Source of the DNA: Ruminococcus sp.
GTDB taxonomy: Bacteria; Bacillota; Clostridia; Oscillospirales; Acutalibacteraceae
Assembly (NCBI GenBank): GCA_017404145.1
Contig: JAFRCW010000024.1
Location: 1 to 64,000, forward strand
Length of the DNA stretch: 64,000 nt
Reading direction: 5' to 3'
Shown here: piece by piece, positions 9,701 through 18,500 of the stretch
Layout of the letters: every line of letters starts with the position of its first letter
How positions within the stretch are numbered: the stretch's first letter is position 1
The notes under the pieces: generated by a model
The model's input: the letters and a program-made list of their open reading frames with translations, nothing else
The model's database searches: none
What the model was told of the DNA's origin: nothing
Position numbers and translations under genes: made by a program

Positions 9701-11004
9701 CCTTCTCTCACGGGGCTTTGTCAGATCCTTCTTCCGTTTCTCTGGTGGCGGGCGAGAGCATTACGCTGTCCAACTACGGTTATGATTCTACCAACATTAT
9801 CGCTATCAGACGCGCTCTTGAGGGCAGCACGATCTCTTCAAGCAGAGAGGCTGCAGAGCTGATCCGGCAGATGAAGCTGTATTCCGACGGAGAAGAAATC
9901 GACGGAGCAGCGACATTTGACAGCCTTGTCGCGACGCTGATGCAGATCTATGTTATTTCTACGCAGACAGGCGTCAATCCCGCTGACGGACATTCCGAGG
10001 GCGGCATGGATATCAACAGAGAATTATTCAACCAGTTCAGAAGAAACGACTCTCAGCTGCCGAATAACTTCTATACGGCAGAGATCACCGCCGACGAGCT
10101 GGCAAAAATGAAGCAGTATCTCTCTGATCCTCAGAATAACTACTATTCCTTTATGACAAAGAACTGCGCGACCGGTTCTGTAGATATTTGGAACACAACG
10201 CTCTTTGACAGACCCGAGCTACAGCTGACGGGAAATCTCACCGGTATAGCGGTAGATCCCCAGTCGCTGTACTTTGAAATCGGTGCATTAACGAGCAAAG
10301 ATTGTGTCTGTGATCTTTACGGCTTCGGCGGCACTGACTTTTATCCGCGTACCGTCAGATACTCTGACGATGTCAGCGACGTTATTGAGAAGATCAAAGC
10401 GATCGGTGAAGTAGCGCTGACCGATGAATGTAAGAATAAGATCGAAGCGGCGCGCGAAGCCTATGACGCGTTAAGCGACGCCGGGAAGGCGCGCGTATGG
10501 AATTATCCTGATCTGGTCGACGCAGAAAAAGCGTACAACGACCTTATTACAACCGGCGACCAAGCGGTGTTTGAAGCGTATAAAGGCGCTGTGATCGCAG
10601 CGATCGAGTCGCTCAGGGAAGAGGACGATCCGCTTGCGAAGACGGTGATCCTCAATCTGGCCGAGGCGGCGGTCAGCGCGGTATCGTATGACGAAGCAAA
10701 GACACTGCCGGAGAACATCGCCGATGTGGACGAGATCGTTGAAATGTTCCGCGATCTTCTCGAAGCGTTCTCCGACAAGGAAGAGATCATCCTCGGCGAT
10801 GCCGACGGCGACGGAAAGGTTACGATCCTGGATGTGACCTGTATCCAGAAAAAGCTTGCGTCCGTTCCCGTAGAATCGTTCAACGAGAGAGCGGCCGACG
10901 CCGATGAGGACGGAAAGGTCACCGTTCTTGACGCGACTTATATCCAGAAATGGCTCGCGAGTATGCCGGTGAACGATAATATCGGAAAGCCAATAACAAA
11001 ATAA
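6709..11004 (+). CDS. Large secreted dockerin protein with two papain-like (permuted NlpC/P60-type) modules
   Basis: A 1431-residue protein; ATG 6709 is chosen over an upstream frame because of AAAGGAGAA at 6693-6701 and an immediate signal peptide (about 1-26). Two homologous modules are visible. The first has GHVYLLF near residue 122 and KNSCATVALRAWN near 323; the second has PHGSVTF near 934 and KNCATGSVDIWN near 1150. A His followed far downstream by N-C-A-T suggests circularly permuted papain-fold amidases or peptidases. Ig-like or Big-type domains lie between them, and a type I dockerin is at about 1363-1420. It is probably a cell-wall or extracellular enzyme delivered to a cohesin. Catalysis is inferred. 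Confidence 0.75.
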   Translation: MKNTLKKRLFAFVLCLALILTCLPLSAFAESADASLLLTAGDVQKEFVPAGTACKSSDPSVAWVDEAGTLNALRSGTAVITVPYEEGHTEYTVTVSDYSDGSEIVGNLKILARYNDSMQFYDGHVYLLFTSYQDGVEITVPDLYAGYEISDAYYDDIRKDISNGSNHTGNDTDKYFTFNDQMTSVTLDRGEIVTIGMYRDFDLSVPQAALGSVQNSSMWEELSSTAKAEIISVLFKFLDSGSASAEESIAKLKAICEEAGQDYTKLLDGVVGGGVCFNRELYNQKLEWDQYENIDYEMDITGNQLKMMSLYLGGNLNKFSILKNSCATVALRAWNAAVGTRGGEPGAYYLTSAGDGILSMIDAPKGVRDSIVSRLPGYYLNNAEGVAEPDAGFEDETGCVYVSAPEAVTPLTFVYDDGALFFDESKTKVSTLINSAKAGSYVSYNKDEQDVDVVFNKSTEDGVTTVNGVEFHINGTVVTLNADNMPEGDVWYKVWIGEPDNDEEFYVTDAQGKVLPSESEDGFISFCSDSLPFSYRIVGSSEGTKNILRTISVNGDKAKALTEVYRMSGEDKLPLNSIEEVAAGTTIYIKPALADDEYDYVISDITLNGVSVFSAESFDQKEGAYAVEMPERFSTLKLVYDQAVLLNKDRNILQISVGDTLDAADYAQLTVGSTESDRICWRIISDPDSTLTFDGKLLKAAKEGEAVIWACAEDNENIGLPYSVRIYENTADMAAITYDESTAGTTTMSAKFGEEDAQEIPYSGYLVKKGSDLTVTPLPESGQAVFTLQANDRTIWPGEAFNITEDTQIKIKCFDAVVSGMPETIRLSAKGDTYQLSAKAEYTGLLKLIPIYDSSITYISSDDLIAVDENGVITVAGDVPEEGALVYVTAYAGSAANNVCAATKVIIGDYRGTDIVGKLTIYSRRIDNGELVPHGSVTFTTYEDLDLDVSYYHYYRPDDRYNDYMIDYEKHPEAYTSDPALYSENELGLEDRESYFETFSHGALSDPSSVSLVAGESITLSNYGYDSTNIIAIRRALEGSTISSSREAAELIRQMKLYSDGEEIDGAATFDSLVATLMQIYVISTQTGVNPADGHSEGGMDINRELFNQFRRNDSQLPNNFYTAEITADELAKMKQYLSDPQNNYYSFMTKNCATGSVDIWNTTLFDRPELQLTGNLTGIAVDPQSLYFEIGALTSKDCVCDLYGFGGTDFYPRTVRYSDDVSDVIEKIKAIGEVALTDECKNKIEAAREAYDALSDAGKARVWNYPDLVDAEKAYNDLITTGDQAVFEAYKGAVIAAIESLREEDDPLAKTVILNLAEAAVSAVSYDEAKTLPENIADVDEIVEMFRDLLEAFSDKEEIILGDADGDGKVTILDVTCIQKKLASVPVESFNERAADADEDGKVTVLDATYIQKWLASMPVNDNIGKPITK

Positions 11005-11034
11005 TCAGAATCAAATCATACCGGTATCGGTAAA

Positions 11035-11066
11035 GGGCGTTCACGGAAGCGTGAACGCCCTGTTGA
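11035..11066 (+). terminator. Terminator after the large dockerin gene
   Basis: GGGCGTTCACG (11035-11045) and CGTGAACGCCC (11050-11060) form an 11-bp perfect stem with loop GAAG, followed by a weakly T-rich stretch (TGTTGATTAT). Confidence 0.65.
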
Positions 11067-11075
11067 TTATATTTA

Positions 11076-11392
11076 ATACTAATTTCTAATGAAATGGCTT
11101 ATACTGATTTCTAATAAAACCCTTTAACATCTATTGCGTATATTTCCGCATAGCTTCGTTGTCGTCCTTGCTAGGCGCCAGCCTAGCGGCGTCCTTCGCC
11201 TCGCTTTGCGAAAATATCCGCTAATATCTATTTAAAGCGTTTTATTAGAAATCAGTATTAACATCTATTGCGTCTAATTCCGTATGACTTCGTTGGACTC
11301 CTTGACATACGGCAGTATGCCTGCGTCGTCCGCCTTGTTCTACGAAATTATCCGTTAATATCTGTTTAATCCCTTTTATTAGAAATTAGTAT
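11076..11392. mobile_element. Nested pair of MITE-like elements with ATACT(A/G)ATTTCTAAT ends
   Basis: An inner element (11101-11258) has perfect 19-bp terminal inverted repeats, ATACTGATTTCTAATAAAA and its complement. It lies inside an outer element whose ends, ATACTAATTTCTAAT-type, are at 11076-11094 and 11374-11392. Both bodies share the order AACATCTATTGCGT, TTCCG, a central hairpin (taGGCGCCagccta or atacggcagtat), CGAAA and ATCCG. No coding sequence is present. Together with the flanking sequence this accounts for the gap 11005-11505. Confidence 0.7.
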
Positions 11393-11423
11393 AAAAAGCG
11401 CTCAAAATAATGCTTTTTATGTA

Positions 11424-11452
11424 GTGACATTTCGCAAAAAATGCAGTATAAT
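11424..11452 (+). promoter_or_regulatory. Promoter of the DedA-acyltransferase gene
   Basis: GTGACA (11424-11429) and TATAAT (11447-11452) are spaced by 17 bp, about 50 bp before the start codon. Confidence 0.55.
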
Positions 11453-11505
11453 TAAATAAATATTCAAAATTTGCATTTAGCAGAGATCGCACGGGAGCTT
11501 TAGTG

Positions 11506-13365
11506 ATGAAAAAGAAATGGATTGAAAAAACCGTAATACTCGTCTCTTTGGCAGGCGCGCTGTTTTTGTTTGCGTTTTTCCTTAAGGATGTTATGATTCC
11601 TCTGTTTTCGATGCAGCTGAACAATGATGTTGAGGGAGCGAAGGAGCTGTTGATCTCCAAGGGAGCCGCGGGCGGCGCCGCCGTGGCGCTGATAGAAGCG
11701 CTGCAGATGGTCGTGATCTTCATTCCGGCGGAATTCATACAGGTCACAAGCGGATTGAGCTATCCCTTCTACATCGCGCTGCCGCTTTGTGATCTCGGAG
11801 TATGTCTCGGCGCGAGTATTATCTTTCTGCTGGTCAGAGTATTCCGTTTTGACGCGGGAAGATCAAAAAAGAACAAGGATCAGATCGAAAGGATGGCGGC
11901 GGATAATAAGGAGAAGAAGGTCTGGATGCTGATGTATCTGCTGTTTATCACTCCTATCGTCCCGTTTGGCGCGATCTGTTATTATGCGAGCAGCACCGAT
12001 ATCCGTTACCGCAGATATATACTGACGGTCGCGACGGGCGTTATTCCCTCGATCATCACCTCCAACCTGATCGGAGCGGGCGCGAGAGCGTTTATTATGA
12101 ACGCGCTGCCGCTGTGGGTGCTGGTGCTGATCATCATCGCGATGATGGCGCTGCTGTTCGTCCTCTTGTGGCTGTTTCTCGACAAGATCTACTTCAAAGG
12201 CAAAGACGGAACGCCGGAGTCGGCTGCTTGTTTTTTGGCGATGAAAATCGCCGCTCTGTGGAGAAAGCACAGCGTAAGGCTCCATATCGACGACGAAAAG
12301 ATGAAGGGGATAGAGGCGCCGTTCGTGATGCTGTGCAACCACGTCTCCTTCTATGATTTTTATTATGTGCTGGAGCTGTTGAAGGACTATAAGCCTGCAT
12401 ATATTATCAATCATCATATTACCTCGGCGCCCGTGCTCAGACACTTTTCAAAAAAAGCGGGTATGATCCCCAAGAAGATGTTTTATCGCGATACCGCCGC
12501 TGTCAAAATGCTCAGAACACTGAGGTCGGGATATCCTGTAGTGGTGTTCCCCGAGGGCAGACTGAGCATAGACGGACGCTCCAGCCCTATTGTTGAGAGC
12601 GCCGCATCCGCATATAAAAAATTCGGATATCCGCTGGTACTGGCAAACATCTCCGGAGGGTACTTTACCTATCCCAAATGGCGCGGGAAGTTTTACCGAG
12701 GGGACGTCACCATATCCGTCAGAAGGGTTCTTATGCCTGATGATCTCCGTCAGATGTCTGTCCGGCAGATTGAACAGGCAATCGAACAGGCGCTCAGCTA
12801 TAACGCGTCCGACAATCCCGTGAACCGTTTTCATAAGAAGAACAAGGCGAGAGGGCTGAACCATATGCTGTACCGCTGTGCCGACTGTGGAGAGCTGTAT
12901 ACGACTCAGACTAAACACAGTGATCTGTACTGCACCGCCTGCGGGAGCGTCCATCATCTGGATGACAGCTATCTTTTCACCGATTCTATAGGCAGTATTC
13001 CCGGATACTACGATCGTATCAAGGAGCTGGAGAGGAGAGACCTTGCCGAAACAGAGCTCAAAGCCGAGATGAACGTCAAGATCTTTTCAGACAAAAAGCC
13101 GCGGGTCAGAAAGGAAAAGGGCGTATGCTCTCTGAACAGAGAGGCGTTTTACTACAGCTCGGATCAGATCAGGTTTTCTGTTCCTACCGAGAAGATACCT
13201 GCGCTCGCCTTTTCGTGCAATAAAGAATTTGAAATATATTATAACAATGAGCAGTATTATTTTTATCCGGTTGAAAACCCGCGTCAGGTTATGCGCTGGT
13301 CGCTTATCATAGATTTGCTGAGGGAGGAACGTATCAGTCGTGAAAAAGGAAAAATCTCTGATTAA
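11506..13365 (+). CDS. DedA/VTT membrane domain fused to a PlsC-type acyltransferase and zinc ribbon
   Basis: A 619-residue protein (ATG 11506; a GTG at 11503 is the alternative). Residues about 1-235 hold several membrane segments of the VTT/DedA type, a family implicated in lipid scrambling. Residues about 255-440 form a 1-acyl-glycerol-3-phosphate acyltransferase-like domain with NHVSFYD (the NHX4D catalytic box) and PEGRLS. A CADC...CTAC pair near residues 465-483 suggests a zinc ribbon, followed by an uncharacterised tail. Its 3' end overlaps the next gene by 26 bp. It probably acylates lysophospholipids at the membrane and may couple acylation to lipid flipping, which is inference. Confidence 0.75.
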   Translation: MKKKWIEKTVILVSLAGALFLFAFFLKDVMIPLFSMQLNNDVEGAKELLISKGAAGGAAVALIEALQMVVIFIPAEFIQVTSGLSYPFYIALPLCDLGVCLGASIIFLLVRVFRFDAGRSKKNKDQIERMAADNKEKKVWMLMYLLFITPIVPFGAICYYASSTDIRYRRYILTVATGVIPSIITSNLIGAGARAFIMNALPLWVLVLIIIAMMALLFVLLWLFLDKIYFKGKDGTPESAACFLAMKIAALWRKHSVRLHIDDEKMKGIEAPFVMLCNHVSFYDFYYVLELLKDYKPAYIINHHITSAPVLRHFSKKAGMIPKKMFYRDTAAVKMLRTLRSGYPVVVFPEGRLSIDGRSSPIVESAASAYKKFGYPLVLANISGGYFTYPKWRGKFYRGDVTISVRRVLMPDDLRQMSVRQIEQAIEQALSYNASDNPVNRFHKKNKARGLNHMLYRCADCGELYTTQTKHSDLYCTACGSVHHLDDSYLFTDSIGSIPGYYDRIKELERRDLAETELKAEMNVKIFSDKKPRVRKEKGVCSLNREAFYYSSDQIRFSVPTEKIPALAFSCNKEFEIYYNNEQYYFYPVENPRQVMRWSLIIDLLREERISREKGKISD

Positions 13366-14770
13366 TATATCCCGAAAAACATTTATCCAGGTGACGGCTC
13401 TCCTTCTGGGACTGCTGATCCTATCGATTGTTCTGACTTATATTATCCCTGCCGGCAGCTTCGGCGTCAGTGCGGACGGCTCTCTTGATTACAGCGTATT
13501 CGAATACCTTGAAGGCGTGAAGGGGATCGAGATATGGAAGGGCGTACTCGCTCCGGTTCTCGTGTTTTTCTCCGGCGACGGTCTTACGCTGGTGATGCTG
13601 TCGTTATTCCTGCTGATTATCTCCGCCGCGTTTCAGGTGATGAACGACGCGGGCGGTATAAGCGCGATCGTAGGCTCGGTATCGGAACGCTTCAAGAGCA
13701 GACGCAGGCTGATGGTGTCGCTTATCTCGCTGCTGTTTATGTGCTTCGGCGCATTTCTCGGCTTGTTTGAAGAGATGCTGACGATGCTGCCTATCGTCGC
13801 TATGCTGTGTCTGGCGGTCGGATACGACTCTTTCACCGGATTTCTTATCTGTATCATATCCTGCGGATTCGGTTTTGCGAGCGCGGTGACCAACCCCTTT
13901 ACCGTGCTGCTTGCCTGCGAGATCATCGGCGCGAATCCTATGGAAAACATCTGGTACCGTATCATTATATTTGCGGTCATGTATCTTTTGCTGCAGGCGT
14001 TCATCTTCCTATATCTCAGAAAGCTGAAAAAGAATCCCGAAAATAGCTATACCTATGAGCATGATCTTCGCATCAAGGCTTCTGTCGACGCTGCCGACAG
14101 CATCAGGCAAAACGCGTCTTCCGGCGGAACAAGGCTGCGCGTTGTTTACGGACTGTTCCTTGTGTGCAGTCTTATCCTGATCGCTGTATGCTCGTTTGTC
14201 GAAGCCCTGAGAGGCTATACGGTCGTCGTCCTGATTGCTTATTTCCTTATTTTTGGAATCCTGGCGGGCGTGATATGCACATCCTCTTTTAAAACGGTGA
14301 TGAAAAGCTTTTTAAAAGGGCTGACGGGCGCGCTGCCGACTGTAGTGTTTATCGCTCTGTCCGCGTCGATCAAATATGTTTTTGACGAAGGGCATGTGAT
14401 GCCGACGATCGCCAATCAGATCAATCTGCTCACCCGGGGAAAGAGCATCTTCCTGATTGCGCTGATCGTCTACGCCGTTATTTTGGTGCTGGAGTTTTTT
14501 ATTTCATCCTCTACCGCCAAGGCAATACTTGTTATGGGACTGCTCTCTACCGTGAGTCTGGGGCTGAGCGATCAGATGACGGTATTACTCTACACCTTTG
14601 CGGACGGATATACCAACGTGCTTTTTCCGACATCTCCGGTGCTGCTGATCTCTTTGTCAATGATCGGTATGGAATACTTCAAATGGGTGAAGAAAAGTCT
14701 GCCGCTTTTTGTTGTTAATCTGTTGCTGGTTATCGGTTTTATTATGCTCGGTATCGTGATAGGATACTGA
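13340..14770 (+). CDS. YfcC-family (DcuC-like ion transporter superfamily) permease
   Basis: A 476-residue protein starting at GTG 13340 inside the previous gene, indicating translational coupling. It has about 12 membrane segments with the family's IVLTYIIPAGSFGV start and two re-entrant-type Gly/Ser/Asn-rich stretches (near GFGFASAVTNPFT and SSSTAKAILVMG). Members carry C4-dicarboxylates, arginine/ornithine or short peptides; the substrate here cannot be told. It is followed 19 bp later by an ABC transporter pair, so these four genes may form one operon. Confidence 0.75.
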   Translation: MKKEKSLINISRKTFIQVTALLLGLLILSIVLTYIIPAGSFGVSADGSLDYSVFEYLEGVKGIEIWKGVLAPVLVFFSGDGLTLVMLSLFLLIISAAFQVMNDAGGISAIVGSVSERFKSRRRLMVSLISLLFMCFGAFLGLFEEMLTMLPIVAMLCLAVGYDSFTGFLICIISCGFGFASAVTNPFTVLLACEIIGANPMENIWYRIIIFAVMYLLLQAFIFLYLRKLKKNPENSYTYEHDLRIKASVDAADSIRQNASSGGTRLRVVYGLFLVCSLILIAVCSFVEALRGYTVVVLIAYFLIFGILAGVICTSSFKTVMKSFLKGLTGALPTVVFIALSASIKYVFDEGHVMPTIANQINLLTRGKSIFLIALIVYAVILVLEFFISSSTAKAILVMGLLSTVSLGLSDQMTVLLYTFADGYTNVLFPTSPVLLISLSMIGMEYFKWVKKSLPLFVVNLLLVIGFIMLGIVIGY

Positions 14771-14789
14771 ATTTTACGAGGAAAAAGAT

Positions 14790-15503
14790 ATGGAGAACTA
14801 CATAGAAGCTTTGCTGACAGTCAGAGGGCTTTGCAAAACCTACGGCGAGGGTGACAGCCGCGTCACCGCGCTCGATGATATCAGCCTTGATATCGAGCGC
14901 TCAAAACTCGTTGCCGTACTTGGAAACTCAGGCAGCGGCAAGAGCACTTTGCTCAATATGCTGGGCGGGATGGATCGCTTTGACAGTGGCTCTGTCCGCT
15001 TTAACGGTGTGGAGCTGGGCGAGATGAACGACAGAGAGCTGACGTCTTTTCGCAGGAATACCGTGGGCTTTGTTTTTCAGTCCTTTAACCTGATCGCCGG
15101 ACTGACGGCAAAAGAGAATGTGATGTTGACAGCGGATAAAAAGAATCCCGAAGCGGCTGAACAGGCGCTGAGGCTCGTCGGTCTTGACGATAAGACGGAT
15201 CGATATCCGGCAGAGCTTTCGGGAGGCCAGCAGCAGCGCGTCTCCATAGCGAGAGCGTTTGCAAAGGATCCTGAGCTTTTCCTGTGTGACGAGCCGACCG
15301 GCGCTCTTGACTCGGAGACCGGCAGGATCGTTCTCGAAAACCTGGAGAAGCTGGTGCGCGATCATAAAAAGACCATGATCATCGTTACTCATAACGAACA
15401 GATCGCTAAGATCGCAGACCGTATCATTCGCATGAAAAACGGAAAAATCATCTCAAACGAGGAAACCCCCGCTGTTATGTCTGTAAATGAAATAGAATGG
15501 TAA
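14790..15503 (+). CDS. ABC transporter ATP-binding protein, LolD/MacB type
   Basis: A 237-residue cytoplasmic ATPase. Visible motifs in order: Walker [10 protein letters not shown] (residue about 46), Q-loop FVFQSFNL, signature LSGGQQQR, Walker [13 protein letters not shown], and switch His in VTHN. The VFQSFNL and GALD forms place it with MacB/FtsX-type exporter ATPases. It lies 6 bp upstream of its permease partner. The pair would use ATP for mechanotransmission across the membrane rather than classical import. Confidence 0.9.
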   Translation: MENYIEALLTVRGLCKTYGEGDSRVTALDDISLDIERSKLVAVLGNSGSGKSTLLNMLGGMDRFDSGSVRFNGVELGEMNDRELTSFRRNTVGFVFQSFNLIAGLTAKENVMLTADKKNPEAAEQALRLVGLDDKTDRYPAELSGGQQQRVSIARAFAKDPELFLCDEPTGALDSETGRIVLENLEKLVRDHKKTMIIVTHNEQIAKIADRIIRMKNGKIISNEETPAVMSVNEIEW

Positions 15504-15509
15504 TAACCG

Positions 15510-18500
15510 ATGAAAATGATGCTGCGTGCGATCACAAAAAAATATGTTAAGCTGCTGATATCTGTCACGCTGATCGCTTCGCTCGGCTTTTCGCTCGCCT
15601 GGGGTCTTTCAAGCGGATACGCTTCCTTAGCGAAATCGCTCAACAGCTATGTGACGAATTACGGGTATCCGGACGGTTATATCACGACGGAGGTCACATC
15701 AACAGCCGACGCTGAAAAGGTGCTCGCAGTCGACGGTATTCGAGACTGCGATACCCGTCTGTGCGCCGATACGGTGATGAAAACCGCCGCCGGAGATATC
15801 TATTCCGTAAGAGTGTTTTCCTACAGCGCGGGAGAGGAGCAGTCTTTTTATCGCTGGTCTGACAAGGAAGACGTCGAAGACGGCATACTGCTGGAGTATC
15901 ATTTTGCGGTGAGCAACAATATCTCTGCCGGAGACGTTGTTTATTTTCGCGTTCGCGGAGAGTATCGCGCCTATGTTGTCGAAGGGATCGTTTCGCGTCC
16001 GGAAACGCTGTCGGCGAAGATATCCGACAACGCCTGGGGGATCAACTATGATTTCGGTTATGTTTACGCTCCCTCTTCACTACTTCAGAAGGAATATGAA
16101 AAGGACTACGCCGAAAGCAAGGGTCAGTTGGATGAAAAATCCGATGAGCTTTCCGCCGAGAAGACGTCGGCTCTGGATCTGCTTGATAAAAAGGAGAAAG
16201 AGCTCAACGACGCAAAAGAGCTTTTGAAAGAAAAGCGCAAGGAATATCTCGACTCAAAATCGGCGGCGGAGGATATAATAGCTCAGTTAAGCGATACGAA
16301 AGCGGAATTGATCGCGTCATCGAATGAACTGACCGAAAAGTTTTCTGAGCTTAGCGAGGCTTATGATCTCGCTGCCGAAACACAGGCAGCTTTAAAGGAA
16401 CAGTCAGAAAAGCTGTATGAAGCAAGAGCCGCGCTTGAAGAAATAGACGCCGCGGTGAAAAAGCTGGAAGAAGCCCAAAACGCGCTGAATTCCGAGAGCG
16501 TCCGCGGGCTTATCCAGCTGCTGGCTCTGCTGCCGAAAAACACCGGGATGTCTGTTCTGCTTGACAACGCCCGGATTCTTTCGGACTATCTTTCGCGGGC
16601 AGAAGAAAACGGCTTTAGCTATGATATCAGCAAGCCGCTCTCGGTATTGGATGACGCCATAAAAAGCTTTATCGATCAGACAGACGCGGATCTTTCGTAT
16701 CTTACCTCAAAGGAGGTCAAGGAGCTGATCGATCACGCTGATGCGTTTTCGGCTCAGGATGAACGCTACAGCAAGCTGGTATCGGTTCTGAGGCGGTATT
16801 CACTATCACGTGTGACGGATGCGGAAAGTCTCAGAAAAACCTATCAGACCACTGTGTCCAATCTTACTCTGTTGTCCGAACAGGCAAAGCAACCGCAGGT
16901 ACACCTTGCCTTAAAGCAGTTCAAAAGCATTGGGACTGATAGGTCTCTTAAAGAATTACTGGACAAAATCAGCGATATCCGATCCGAGCTGAGTATTCTT
17001 TCGGGCGATAAGCCAATCGAGCAGATGACTGTCGGCGAGGTAGGGGAGCAGTATTATAAAGCCTTGACCGATACAGCCGATCTGCTGCGTACACTGAACG
17101 AATCCCGACAGAGCATCATCGCGGAGCTGGGCGCATACGGAGTGGACGAGTCTTCGCTCTCCGATACGATAAAGGAGCTTGAAGACGGTATTATCGCCGC
17201 CGGAGAAGCTATGACAGATCTCGAAGAAGCCCGGATCGCTTTATCGAATGGTCTGGATGAGATCAACGACGGGATCGCTGAGATCGACAGCGCCGTCGAC
17301 AGGATAAACCGGGAGCTCAGCGACGGACAGTCGCAGTTGGGCAGCGCCGAAAAGGAGATATCCCAGGGTGAGACGGAGCTCGCCGGCGCGGCAAAAGAGC
17401 TCAAGACCTTCTCCGACCTTGAGAAGGAGCTGAAGAACGCGTATGAAAAGCTTGAAGAGGGCGAAGGCTATGATAAGCTCTGCAACCAGTTTTTGATCTA
17501 TATGGATGAGAACGCCGACGCAGACGCGGTTATGGAGAACGCGGTAAAGGCGCTCGACTCGTCCGGGGTGAAGAGCAGCTATACTTATGAGGATTCTCCC
17601 GTGAAGAAAAGGATAGACAGCAATCTGGATCCCCTCTCGACGCTTATGTCGCTGCTTCCGGCGATTTTCTTTGTTATCGTGCTGATCGTCGTTTTCCTGT
17701 TTATGTCGATGATTATCCATCAAAGCCGCAGGGATATCGGTATCCTGATGGCGCTGGGGATCGGCAAAGGCTCGATCCGGACTATGTTCTGTATGCTGGG
17801 AGCAGGCGTTGCGCTCGTCGGTATGATCATCGGCAGCGGCGTCGGACTTCTGCTCAGAGGTTATGTCGGCGGCTATTTTGAGCGCTTCTTTCCGCTGCCG
17901 GAGTTCAGCTATTCGCCCGATATCGGCGGATTCTTCCTCTCGGCGGCTGCGACGGTTGCCGTTTGTACATCGGCGGCGCTTCTGGGCACCGTGATGATCT
18001 CGCGGGTGACGCCCAAGGAAGCGATGTCCCGTCCGGTTCAGCCGAGGCTCAGAATACCCGTGCTTCTGGAGTGCCTTACGCGCAAACTCTCGCCGATGCT
18101 GAAATTCAGCATTACTTCTCTGTTGAGAAACAAGGGTAGGTTCCTGTTCTCGACGATATGCGTTGCCGCGTCGGTGATGCTGATCTTCACATCCGTCTCA
18201 TTTATTGCTTCAAAAAACTATGTGATCACACAGACCTTTGACGAGCGGATCCGTTATGACTGTCAGATGTTTTTCGAGGACGAGCCATCAGAGCAGGTCC
18301 TTGACGGTTTAGAAAAGCTTGACGGCGTTGCCGGCTGTGAAAGCGTTTTGATGTACGAGCTCACCGTTTCATCGGACAAAGCCTCTGAAAAGGCTTCTGT
18401 GTACGCGATAAGCCCCGATAACGGTATGATCGGTATCAGCGATGTCAGCGGAGCCCCCTTGGCTGTCAAGCCGGGAGAGATCATCATCGAAAGACATCTT

